Source: Lachnospiraceae bacterium UBA4292 (lineage in GTDB: Bacteria; Bacillota; Clostridia; Lachnospirales; Lachnospiraceae). Taken from it: 13,932 nt of DNA. Below are positions 1-7,098 of this stretch, piece by piece (within the stretch, counting starts at the first letter, position 1; the number at the start of each line of letters is the position of its first letter). The notes under the pieces are model-generated. The model saw nothing but the letters and a program-made list of their open reading frames with translations. It had not been told where the DNA came from and ran no database searches. Both the position numbers and the translations under genes were made by a program. The DNA lies in NCBI GenBank assembly GCA_002395865.1, contig DGVE01000057.1, positions 1 to 13,932 on the forward strand. The letters are read 5' to 3'.

Positions 1-59
1 CTATCCGTGAGGGTGGTAGAACAGTCGGCTCAGGCGCTGTTACAAAGATCCTCGAGTAA
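1..59 (+). CDS. tuf: Elongation factor Tu, C-terminal end (partial)
   Basis: The first complete codons read IREGGRTVGSG, then AVTKILE and a TAA stop at 57-59. This matches the end of the third beta-barrel domain of bacterial EF-Tu, the GTPase that delivers aminoacyl-tRNA to the ribosome; REGGRTVG is one of the most conserved stretches of that protein. Only 18 codons lie in the window, so completeness cannot be judged. A strong intrinsic terminator follows 25 nt downstream, so this is probably the last gene of its operon. Confidence 0.9.
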   Translation, partial: IREGGRTVGSGAVTKILE

Positions 60-84
60 TCTTTTAAACACAGATTCATATTCG

Positions 85-117
85 GCTCCCGCGCGTATGC
101 GCGGGAGCTGTTTTTTT
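85..117 (+). terminator. Intrinsic terminator of tuf
   Basis: A perfect 10-bp GC-rich stem (GCTCCCGCGC at 85-94 with GCGCGGGAGC at 99-108) has a GTAT loop. It is followed by TG and a run of seven T, with further T-runs to about 136. It separates tuf from the serpin-gat block. Confidence 0.93.
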
Positions 118-207
118 GCTTTTTTTCGTTTTTTTGTTACGCTTCCTTCGAAAATGGCTACAGTATGGTAAAGGCGTGCTGAATAGTTACAAGGCGTTTT
201 CAATAAC

Positions 208-215
208 AAAGGAGG
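208..215 (+). promoter_or_regulatory. Ribosome binding site of serpin 1
   Basis: AAAGGAGG lies 10 nt before the ATG at 226 and fixes that start. No clear sigma-A promoter was recognised between the tuf terminator and this site. TATGGT near 163-168 is a possible -10 box but has no good -35 partner. Confidence 0.8.
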
Positions 216-225
216 ACAGCAGATA

Positions 226-1518
226 ATGAGAAGATCAAAAAGAATAGGACTTATAATGACAGCAGGGCTCATGACCCTCGCGGGCTGTTCAAGAGGCTAT
301 TACAGTTCCACAGGGTCGAATGGACAGGAGACCTCGCAGCATGGGGCGACAGCGGCGCCTGCGCAGACACCCGCGGCGCAGACCGAACCTCAGACTGAGC
401 CGCTGACCGAGCCGGTGGAGACGACCCCCTTCGACCCTAAGCAGCAGAGCATTCCCACGAATATCGCCCTCGCTTCAAAGATATCCGACCTCCTAAAGGG
501 CGACAAGAACGGCAATGTACTCTATTCACCGCTGTCCCTTGACATGGCTCTGGGTATGACCTGGCCCGGTGCGAATACGGCACTCTCGGAGAAGTTCGCA
601 GCCTACTACGGCGCGTCACTCTCCGCCTATACCGATTTTGCGAGGTACTATGTGGAAAACAGCGGTGAGGAGCTTAGCATTGCGAATTCCGTGTGGGTTG
701 GTGACGGGTACACTCTGAAGCCTGAGTACGAAAAGGCGGTGAGGGAGAGCTTTGCGGCGGAGTGCGCATCGAGAACATTTGACGACGCATTCGTGAAGGA
801 GGTAAACAGCTGGTGCTCTGATAAGACCCGCGGAATGATAGATAAGATACTTGATGAAGCTCCGGACCCCGACACCGTCACGATACTTATAAACGCTTTG
901 TATTTCAACGGACAGTGGGATGAGGGCTATGGCGAGAGTGATCTCGGCCGGGCGAAATTCATCGACACGCAGGGCAAGTACTGGGCTTCTCACGGAATGT
1001 ATTCCACCGAGGATATCTACCTTGAAAATGACGCAGCCACGGGATTTATGAAGTATTATCAGGGCGGAAGATATGCCTTCGTTGGAATACTACCGAAGGA
1101 GGAGGGCGATTTCACGCTCGAGGAGCTGGATATCCCTTCGCTTCTTGAGAACAGGGAAGGGATGGAGGTGGATGTGATGATCCCGCAGTTTACGTATGAG
1201 AACAGCTCCGTTCTGACACAGATGCTGCCTGTGATGGGACTTGAGGATGCCTTGGGTTCGAATTTCGACGGAATGGTCGAGGGTGAGGAGCTCTACATAG
1301 CAAAGATCATTCAGAAGACCGCGATAAAGGTCAATGAGAAGGGCACGGAGGCGGCCGCAGTTACCGCTGTAGTCACCAAGAATGAGTGTGTAATGGAGAG
1401 CAGGGAGGTATTTCTCGACAGGCCTTTTGCGTTCCTTATCTATGACACGCTCACAGGAAATGTGCTTTTTGAGGGCAAGGTAATGCTGCCCGATGTTGAA
1501 GAAATCGACGAGATGTGA
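226..1518 (+). CDS. Serpin-family serine protease inhibitor, lipoprotein (copy 1)
   Basis: Serpins trap serine or cysteine proteases by a suicide mechanism in which the cleaved reactive-centre loop inserts into a beta-sheet. This 430-residue protein starts with a lipoprotein signal peptide (lipobox LAGC, Cys21), then a Thr/Glu/Pro-rich linker (about residues 28-75), then a full serpin fold. Visible serpin landmarks are NVLYSPLSLDMAL (97-109), INALYFNGQW (222-231), the loop hinge EKGTEAAAVT (371-380) and the DRPFAFLIYD signature (398-407). The small-residue hinge is what inhibitory serpins have. The loop is two residues longer than in alpha-1-antitrypsin, so the scissile bond is uncertain: Glu387-Cys388 counted from the hinge, Val389-Met390 counted from the C-terminus. 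It should be lipid-anchored outside the membrane. It is the first gene of a compact block that continues through gatCAB. The family call is secure; the target protease is unknown. Confidence 0.93.
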   Translation: MRRSKRIGLIMTAGLMTLAGCSRGYYSSTGSNGQETSQHGATAAPAQTPAAQTEPQTEPLTEPVETTPFDPKQQSIPTNIALASKISDLLKGDKNGNVLYSPLSLDMALGMTWPGANTALSEKFAAYYGASLSAYTDFARYYVENSGEELSIANSVWVGDGYTLKPEYEKAVRESFAAECASRTFDDAFVKEVNSWCSDKTRGMIDKILDEAPDPDTVTILINALYFNGQWDEGYGESDLGRAKFIDTQGKYWASHGMYSTEDIYLENDAATGFMKYYQGGRYAFVGILPKEEGDFTLEELDIPSLLENREGMEVDVMIPQFTYENSSVLTQMLPVMGLEDALGSNFDGMVEGEELYIAKIIQKTAIKVNEKGTEAAAVTAVVTKNECVMESREVFLDRPFAFLIYDTLTGNVLFEGKVMLPDVEEIDEM

Positions 1519-1544
1519 TAAGGTATAAGAGGGAGGTGTCCATC

Positions 1545-2828
1545 ATGAGAAGATATAAGAGAGCGGGAGCCCTGATAGCGGCGGGTCTTATGGCGGTATC
1601 GGGCTGCTCGAATACATATTACAACTCACCTGCGGCGACCAAAGCTCAGGAGAGCACGAAGGGCGAGGCAGAGCCCACGCAGGAGGCCATCGTGACGTAT
1701 ACGGCGGACCCCGGGCAGCAGGAGAGAGAGCCGCAGAAGGAACCAATAAAACCGGAGGGCGGCAGTGTTCCCACGAACATACCGGTCTCATCGGCCATAG
1801 TGGACAGGCTTCTCGGAGACTCAAAGGGCAATGTTCTCTATTCTCCGATGTCGCTCGACATGGCTCTCGCTATGACCTGGGCAGGAGCCGGTGAGGAGCT
1901 TTCGGAAAAATTCGCAGACTATTACGGAGCTGACAGGCAGGCCTACGAGGAGTTCGCCAAGTATTACATTGCCGGCACGGGCGATACGCTTAAGATCGCG
2001 AATTCGGTATGGTTCAGAAACGGTGTAACTCCTAAGCCTGCCTATGAGGAGGCAGTAAAGGATTATTTCAACGCTGAGTGCGCGAGCAGGGTGTTCGACG
2101 ATGCCTTCGTGACAGAGGTGAACAACTGGTGCGATGCGAAGACGAACGGTATGATAAAGCAGCTCCTCTCGGAGCCGCCGGCGCCTGAAACGATGACGCT
2201 TCTTCTGAATGCGCTGTATTTCAACGGGACATGGAAGGAGCAGTATGCCGAGTACCAGCTGGGCGATGCGCGTTTCACGGATGCGACAGGTAAGGAGCAT
2301 ACGGTCTGCGGTATGAACTCCACAGAGGATATCTATCTGCAGAACGACCATGCGACAGGTTTCATGAAGTTCTATGAGGGCGACAGGTACGCGTTCGTAG
2401 GCATTCTTCCGAACGAGAAGGGCGATTTCTCCCTCGAGGAGCTGGATATCCCTTCGCTGCTTAAGAACAAAAAGTACATCGATGTCGCCGCCATGATACC
2501 GAAGTTCAGGTTTGAAAACACATCCGTTCTGACACCGATGCTCTCCGTAATGGGGCTGGACGACGCGAGATACGGCGGCTTTACGGAGATGGTAGAGGAC
2601 GATGACAACTATATAAGCGCCATCATCCAGAAGACTGTCATCAAGGTGAATGAGAAGGGTACCGAGGCCGCTGCAGTGACGGGAGTATTCGTCAATTGCT
2701 GCGCTTTAGCAGAGAGCGCCACGGTATATCTCGACAGGCCGTTTGCGTTCCTTATCTATGACACAGAGACGGATACCGTGCTTTTTGAGGGAAAGGTGAT
2801 GCTTCCCGATGCGGCAAAACAGGACTGA
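1545..2828 (+). CDS. Serpin-family serine protease inhibitor, lipoprotein (copy 2)
   Basis: A tandem paralogue of the preceding serpin, 427 residues. I chose ATG 1545, not the in-frame GTG at 1515, because GGGAGG lies 8 nt before it and because MRRYKR then aligns with MRRSKR of copy 1 and gives a proper lipoprotein signal (VSGC, Cys21). The Glu/Pro-rich linker (about 36-72) differs from copy 1, while the serpin body is close: NVLYSPMSLDMAL, LNALYFNGTW, hinge EKGTEAAAVT (370-379), DRPFAFLIYD (397-406). The reactive loop between hinge and signature is the same length but differs sharply, with a CysCys pair at 385-386. P1 would be Cys386 counted from the hinge or Leu388 counted from the C-terminus. 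It probably inhibits a different protease from copy 1. It lies 26 nt after copy 1 and 11 nt before gatC, so co-transcription with gatCAB is likely. Confidence 0.93.
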   Translation: MRRYKRAGALIAAGLMAVSGCSNTYYNSPAATKAQESTKGEAEPTQEAIVTYTADPGQQEREPQKEPIKPEGGSVPTNIPVSSAIVDRLLGDSKGNVLYSPMSLDMALAMTWAGAGEELSEKFADYYGADRQAYEEFAKYYIAGTGDTLKIANSVWFRNGVTPKPAYEEAVKDYFNAECASRVFDDAFVTEVNNWCDAKTNGMIKQLLSEPPAPETMTLLLNALYFNGTWKEQYAEYQLGDARFTDATGKEHTVCGMNSTEDIYLQNDHATGFMKFYEGDRYAFVGILPNEKGDFSLEELDIPSLLKNKKYIDVAAMIPKFRFENTSVLTPMLSVMGLDDARYGGFTEMVEDDDNYISAIIQKTVIKVNEKGTEAAAVTGVFVNCCALAESATVYLDRPFAFLIYDTETDTVLFEGKVMLPDAAKQD

Positions 2829-2839
2829 AAGAGGGGCCG

Positions 2840-3118
2840 ATGACTAATATCGATGAAAATACTGTCGCAAGGCTTGCGGATCTGGCGAAGCTGAGACTTG
2901 GCGAGGAAGAAAAGACAAGGCTCACCGGCGATCTTGCGGCGATGGTGAAGCTCTTCACCGAGCTTCCGGACGGGCAGGAGGATATCACGGAAAATGACCG
3001 GCTGATCACCAGACCTGACGAGGCTCATGAGGCGCCGGAGGATGTGATGAGGTGCGCACCGGAGGTCCGGGAAGGCTGTATAGCGGTACCGCGCACATTT
3101 GCGGGAACGAACGGGTGA
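2840..3118 (+). CDS. gatC: Asp-tRNA(Asn)/Glu-tRNA(Gln) amidotransferase subunit C
   Basis: GatC is the small subunit that clamps GatA to GatB in the complex that amidates misacylated Glu-tRNA(Gln) or Asp-tRNA(Asn). The 92 residues show the typical GatC pattern: the N-terminal helix motif VARLADLAKLRL (9-20), a charged middle, and a C-terminal segment with RPDE (58-61). Length matches the family (about 90-100). AGAGGGG just before the ATG serves as the ribosome site. It begins 11 nt after the second serpin and ends 4 nt before gatA. Its order with gatA and gatB makes the identification firm. Confidence 0.93.
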   Translation: MTNIDENTVARLADLAKLRLGEEEKTRLTGDLAAMVKLFTELPDGQEDITENDRLITRPDEAHEAPEDVMRCAPEVREGCIAVPRTFAGTNG

Positions 3119-3122
3119 GAGC

Positions 3123-4469
3123 ATGGAGAGAGTTCTTGAGAATATAAGGGCGCGCTCCGACTTAAACGCTTTTATAACGGTGTGCGATGAGTATGCCCTT
3201 TCAAGGGCGGAGCTTGTAAAAAAAGAAATGGGAGCGGGGCGCATGGGCGGCCCGCTCGCCGGCGTATCATTTGCGGTAAAGGACAATATCTGCACTGCCG
3301 GTATACGCACGACCTGCGCTTCGAGGATGTTGCGTGACTTCGTGCCGCCGTATTCTGCCGAGGCCGTAAGGCGGCTTGAGGCGGCGGGGGCTATAATGGT
3401 CGGCAAGACAAATATGGACGAGTTCGCAATGGGCTCAGCATCCGAGACCGGCTGTTTCGGAGCTGTGCACAATCCGCACGATACGAGGCGAAGCGCCGGA
3501 GGCTCGAGCGGCGGCAGCGCTGCGGCGGTGGCTGCGGGGCTGGTGCCCTTTGCGCTCGGCTCCGATACCGGAGGCTCCGTCAGGCAGCCCGCAGCCTACT
3601 GCGGCATATACGGCTTAAAGCCCACATACGGGGCGGTGAGCCGCTACGGGCTGATCGCGTACGCGTCGGGCTTCGACCAGATAGGCATTCTTGCGGCTTC
3701 GCCGCAGATGATTGGCGATGTATTGCGCGCGATAGCGGGGCGGGACGAAAAGGATTCCACGTCAAAAGAGCTGCCTGAAGGTGCTCTTTCAGGCATTGAT
3801 CTCACAGGTGATAAGCCGCTTGCGGGACTTCGAGTGGGAGTCCTTAAGGACGTAAAGGGGCTTGGCCCGGAGATATCTCAGGCGCTGGTGTCATGTGCCG
3901 ACAGACTCGCAGTCCTTGGAGCAGAGCTCGATACATATGAGCTTCCGGGGCCGGAGGCTCTCGGAGCGTATTATATCATTGCCTGCGCACAGGCTTCGTC
4001 AAACCTCGCGAGGTACGACGGCGTGAAGTATGGTCTTCGTGTGAGGCGGGACGATCTGGATGAGATGTATAATATGACCCGCAGCGAAGGCTTCGGCGAG
4101 GAGGTAAGGCGCAGGATACTGCTCGGGACCTTCGTGCTGGGGCGCGACTGCTACGAGTCGGTGTACCTGAAGGCTGTGAGGACACAGCAGAGGATAAAAA
4201 GGCAGTATGAGGAGCTTTTCGGTCGCTTTGACATGCTTCTCGGGCCTGTGACTGATAAATGCGCCCCTATGCTCGGGGAGGCTTCAAACAGACCGCTGGA
4301 GGCCTATGAGAGCGATATATACACGGTGACGGCCAATCTGACCGGCCTTCCGGCGCTTTGTGTTCCGTGGTCGAAGGATGCGCAGGGACTGCCTGTGGGC
4401 GTGATGCTCACGGCGCCGCGTTTTGGTGAGGAGAGGCTCATAGCCGTGGCCGAGGCATTGAAAGGATAA
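3123..4469 (+). CDS. gatA: Asp-tRNA(Asn)/Glu-tRNA(Gln) amidotransferase subunit A (amidase)
   Basis: GatA is the glutaminase subunit that releases ammonia from glutamine for use by GatB. It belongs to the amidase-signature family, and all three members of the Ser-cisSer-Lys triad are visible: Lys53 in AVKDN, Ser128 in GGSSGGS, and nucleophile Ser152 in DTGGSVRQP. Their spacing (75 and 24 residues) equals that of Staphylococcus aureus GatA (K79, S154, S178). The 448 residues are slightly short at the N-terminus for the family (about 480). ATG 3123, 4 nt after the gatC stop, is preferred over an in-frame TTG at 3099 inside gatC. Its ribosome site is weak (GGTGAGAG), so translation is probably coupled to gatC. 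Highly confident. Confidence 0.95.
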   Translation: MERVLENIRARSDLNAFITVCDEYALSRAELVKKEMGAGRMGGPLAGVSFAVKDNICTAGIRTTCASRMLRDFVPPYSAEAVRRLEAAGAIMVGKTNMDEFAMGSASETGCFGAVHNPHDTRRSAGGSSGGSAAAVAAGLVPFALGSDTGGSVRQPAAYCGIYGLKPTYGAVSRYGLIAYASGFDQIGILAASPQMIGDVLRAIAGRDEKDSTSKELPEGALSGIDLTGDKPLAGLRVGVLKDVKGLGPEISQALVSCADRLAVLGAELDTYELPGPEALGAYYIIACAQASSNLARYDGVKYGLRVRRDDLDEMYNMTRSEGFGEEVRRRILLGTFVLGRDCYESVYLKAVRTQQRIKRQYEELFGRFDMLLGPVTDKCAPMLGEASNRPLEAYESDIYTVTANLTGLPALCVPWSKDAQGLPVGVMLTAPRFGEERLIAVAEALKG

Positions 4470-4471
4470 CT

Positions 4472-5893
4472 ATGTACGATACCGTGATAGGCCTTGAGGT
4501 CCACGTGGAGCTGGGGACCAAGTCGAAGATATTCTGCTCCTGCCCTGTCGTAAAGGGCGCATCGCCCAATACCTGCGTCTGTCCGACCTGCATGGGCTTT
4601 CCGGGGACCCTTCCGGTTTTAAACGCCATGGTTCCGGAGCTGGCCATTCGCGCGGGACTCCTCACAAACTGTGAGATCACGAAGAGGAGCGTTTTTGACC
4701 GCAAGAACTATTTCTACCCGGACAATCCGCAGAATTACCAGATATCCCAGCTCTACGCACCCATATGCAGAAACGGGTATGTGGAGATCGATGCGAAGAA
4801 CGGCAAAAAGCGCGTCAGGATCCGCGAGATACACATGGAGGAGGATGCGGGAAAGCTGATACATGCGCAGGACGGTACGACTCTTGTGGACTTAAACCGC
4901 GCGGGTGTGCCTCTGATAGAGATAGTTACCGAGCCGGATATGGGCAGCGGTGAGGAGGCGGTGAGCTTCCTTAAGCGTCTGCGCGAGCTGCTGACCTATG
5001 CGGATGTGAGCGACTGCAGGATGCAGGAGGGCTCGATGAGGGCCGATGTAAACTTAAGTCTTAAGCCGCAGGGGAGCAGGACACCCGGTACGCGCACCGA
5101 GATGAAGAACCTGAACTCATTTACGGCGGTCATAAAGGCGGCGGAGTATGAGGCCGAGAGGCAGAGGACGCTGCTTGAGAGAGGGGAAAGAGTCGTTCAG
5201 GAGACGAGAAGGTGGGATGAGGCATCAGGACAGTCCTTTTCCATGAGAGGAAAAGAGGGCGCCGCGGACTACAGATACTTCCCCGACCCCGACCTGCCGC
5301 CGCTCGTGACTGACGAAGAGACGATAGAGAGGATAAGGACCGGCCTTCCCGAGAGCATGCAGGACAGGCAGGAAAGATTTGTGAAAGAGTACGGCCTCCA
5401 GGAAAAGGATGCTGCGATTATCGCGCAGGCGAAGCCGCTCGCTGATGTATATGAGGGCGCGGCGAAGCTCTCGGGATTGCCCGCTGAGGCCTCGAAATGG
5501 ATCATCGGACCCACCATGCGCCTTCTGAGAGAGCACGGCCTGGCGGCTGATGAGATGCCTTTTAGCTCTGAGCATCTGGCTGCTCTTATTGGACTCGTGC
5601 GTGACGGACGTATCAGCAGAAATGTGGCAGCCTCGGTCTACGAGGTGATATTTGCGGTAAACGGCGACCCGGAGAACTACGTAGCCGAACACGGCCTATC
5701 CATGAACAGTGACGAGGGATCTCTGCGAACACTCATTGAAGGGGTGCTTAAAGAAAATCAGTCCTCCGTGGAGGACTTAAGAAACGGAAAGACCCGCGCA
5801 TTCGGATTCCTGGTGGGACAGGTCATGAAGGCCTCCGGCGGGAGCGCAGACCCGAAGGCAGTGAACAGGATACTGAAGGAGGTGCTGGGGTGA
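4472..5893 (+). CDS. gatB: Asp-tRNA(Asn)/Glu-tRNA(Gln) amidotransferase subunit B
   Basis: GatB activates the side-chain carboxylate of Glu or Asp on the misacylated tRNA with ATP and transfers ammonia arriving from GatA. The 473 residues are full length. The N-terminus TVIGLEVHVEL (4-14) is diagnostic. A complete zinc-type cysteine cluster is visible (Cys22, Cys24, Cys35, Cys37, Cys40), with PGTLPVLN immediately after. The catalytic core carries the conserved DYRYFPDPDLPPL segment, and the last ~150 residues form the GatB/YqeY tRNA-tail domain, ending with the expected AVNRILKEVL. AAAGGA precedes the ATG, which lies 2 nt after the gatA stop. The C-terminus overlaps the next gene by 4 nt. Highly confident. 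Confidence 0.96.
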   Translation: MYDTVIGLEVHVELGTKSKIFCSCPVVKGASPNTCVCPTCMGFPGTLPVLNAMVPELAIRAGLLTNCEITKRSVFDRKNYFYPDNPQNYQISQLYAPICRNGYVEIDAKNGKKRVRIREIHMEEDAGKLIHAQDGTTLVDLNRAGVPLIEIVTEPDMGSGEEAVSFLKRLRELLTYADVSDCRMQEGSMRADVNLSLKPQGSRTPGTRTEMKNLNSFTAVIKAAEYEAERQRTLLERGERVVQETRRWDEASGQSFSMRGKEGAADYRYFPDPDLPPLVTDEETIERIRTGLPESMQDRQERFVKEYGLQEKDAAIIAQAKPLADVYEGAAKLSGLPAEASKWIIGPTMRLLREHGLAADEMPFSSEHLAALIGLVRDGRISRNVAASVYEVIFAVNGDPENYVAEHGLSMNSDEGSLRTLIEGVLKENQSSVEDLRNGKTRAFGFLVGQVMKASGGSADPKAVNRILKEVLG

Positions 5894-6231
5894 ACGGTAA
5901 AAAGAAGCTTACCCGAAGGATACTTTACGCCCTGTGCATATTATTTGCGGTATTTCTTTTATGCTGCATACCGGTCCCCGTCTACTTAAAGGATGGGGGC
6001 TCGGTGAAATATACAGCGGTGCTTTATACCCTGACGCACTGGCATATGTATGGTTCACGTACACAAAACGGACATAATACCGACGGAAGATACGACAGGT
6101 ATTTCATTGTTGATAACACCCTCACGCATGATGACGGTAGTACCGAGGATGTGGGCTACTGGGACAGATGGGACTTTTCCTTCCTTCCGCAGGTATTCAA
6201 AGAGAAAGGGTTCTTTGACTTCACTCCATAA
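5890..6231 (+). CDS. Small single-pass membrane protein of unknown function
   Basis: The 113-residue protein starts at a GTG that overlaps the gatB stop by 4 nt (GTGA). AAGGAGG at 5876-5882 sits 7 nt before it, so it is very likely translated and coupled to gatB. It has a basic N-terminus (KKKLTRR), one hydrophobic segment (about residues 11-32), and an extracytoplasmic part with KDGGSVKYTAVLYTLT followed by a polar, Asp/Tyr/Trp-rich tail. The segment after the membrane helix resembles a type of small secreted or anchored protein I associate with Clostridia, but I cannot name a function. Its stop codon overlaps the end of the convergent ATPase remnant by 11 bp. No terminator is visible after it. 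Confidence 0.75.
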   Translation: MNGKKKLTRRILYALCILFAVFLLCCIPVPVYLKDGGSVKYTAVLYTLTHWHMYGSRTQNGHNTDGRYDRYFIVDNTLTHDDGSTEDVGYWDRWDFSFLPQVFKEKGFFDFTP

Positions 6232-6933
6232 AATTAGCCAGTACAAAGTCCTCAAAAAGAGGCAGTGTAAATCTTAAATAACCCCGCTCACCATCCACCA
6301 ACCCCTTCCGCAGAAGACGCTTGCGGTAGGGGTTGAAATGATTCGTGTCGATATTTGAAAATTCACGGATATCTGCTATTTTTGCGCTCTCTGTGGAGGC
6401 TATGGCGTGACATATCTTTTTGTCCTGCGCCGAAAGCTCGGACCAGATCTTTTCATAGACATATTCCTCAAGATAGCTCAGGTAATCATCCATGATGACC
6501 TCGATATCCGGCTGCTTTTTCCATGCTTCCTCAGAACTTCAAACATACGGGAGAGAGCAGATTCCACATCTTTTATGGGTGTCACACCCGCTATCTCAAC
6601 TCCGAAACCCAGGAAGGATAAATTGATTTTTGCCTCCCTGAATAATGAGCTCAGCTTGTCCATGCCCGAGAGCTTCGCAAGAAGGCTCTCGAGGAGATCG
6701 CGTTCAGGGTTCAGTTCTATTGTGATCCAGCCGTCATCAGCCTTCAGAGTCCTGGATATATCAGTCATGAAGACCGTTTTTCCCGAACCGCGGACGCCTG
6801 TGATCAGATAGATGTGCTGCGATGGAATCTCGCCTGAAAAATCATTTACGATTTCCTCTGCCTGAAGACTTCTGGAAATGATCTGAGCGGGGCTCTGACC
6901 GAATGTAAGCGTGTATGGATTGGTCGGTGTCAT
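6221..6933 (-). pseudogene. Broken AAA-type ATP-binding protein (internal deletion plus frameshift)
   Basis: Two minus-strand frames are pieces of one gene. The N-terminal piece (6933-6478, 151 residues) starts after AAGAGGT and carries NPYTLTFG, a Walker A motif GVRGSGKT (46-53), ELNPERDL and INLSFLGFG. The C-terminal piece (from about 6493 to 6221) carries YLEEYVYEKIWSEL, FNPYRKRLLRKGLV and RFTLPLFEDFVL. From memory of this clostridial ATPase family, intact members are about 360-380 residues with these same two ends. Here the ends abut near 6516-6520, so roughly 120 residues including the Walker B region are missing. At the joint, an A5 run on the minus strand (6516-6520) is one base short: six A would fuse the frames as HGKKQPDIEV into MDDYLSYLEE. 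The product cannot be a working ATPase. The upstream TTACTGT array may be its control region. Confidence 0.8.
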
Positions 6934-6948
6934 GCAATACCTCTTATT

Positions 6949-7023
6949 TTACTGTTTTTATTTATTATTACTGTCGTTTACTGTGGGTTACTGTTTTTGT
7001 ACTTTTTTACTGTGGTTTACTGT
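6949..7023. repeat. Six phased TTACTGT heptamers (ACAGTAA on the minus strand)
   Basis: Exact TTACTGT occurs at 6949, 6968, 6978, 6988, 7007 and 7017. Start-to-start spacings are 19, 10, 10, 19 and 10 bp, that is one or two helical turns, so all copies face nearly the same side of the DNA. Four of the six extend to TTTACTGT. The array sits between the divergent ATPase remnant (starting at 6933) and the nucleoside phosphorylase (7099). It could be a cooperative protein-binding site or, if transcribed leftward, an RNA leader of ACAGUAA repeats. Confidence 0.85.
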
Positions 7024-7037
7024 TTTTGAGTATAGCA

Positions 7038-7059
7038 CGGTTTCTTTTGGCTGAAACCG
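7038..7059. repeat. Inverted repeat CGGTTTC / GAAACCG
   Basis: Seven-base perfect arms (7038-7044 and 7053-7059) flank an 8-nt spacer. It lies between the TTACTGT array and the -35 box proposed for the nucleoside phosphorylase, so it could be an operator. There is no T-tract, so it does not look like a terminator. Confidence 0.5.
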
Positions 7060-7060
7060 G

Positions 7061-7089
7061 TTGACAGGGGCTTCTCCATGCAGTAAAGT
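7061..7089 (+). promoter_or_regulatory. Candidate sigma-A promoter of the nucleoside phosphorylase
   Basis: TTGACA (7061-7066), a 17-bp spacer, and TAAAGT (7084-7089). The -35 box is perfect and the spacing ideal. The expected transcription start (about 7096) is only about 3 nt before the ATG at 7099, so the mRNA would be nearly leaderless. Either that is real or transcription starts further upstream. Confidence 0.45.
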
Positions 7090-7098
7090 GAGATCATT

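Noticed and set aside
616..993. Long minus-strand frames opposite the serpin, gat, argC and ogg genes
   Set aside because: They lack ribosome sites and family motifs and mirror the codon pattern of the real genes on the other strand.
1515..1544. GTG start of the second serpin at 1515
   Set aside because: It overlaps the first serpin's stop, puts ten odd residues before the lipoprotein signal and lacks a ribosome site; ATG 1545 has GGGAGG and aligns with the paralogue.
3099..3122. TTG start of gatA at 3099
   Set aside because: A TTG inside gatC is less likely than ATG 3123 located 4 nt after the gatC stop.
6949..7023. CRISPR-like array
   Set aside because: The repeats are only 7 bp and the spaces between them are 3 or 12 bp, far too short for repeats and spacers; there are no cas genes.
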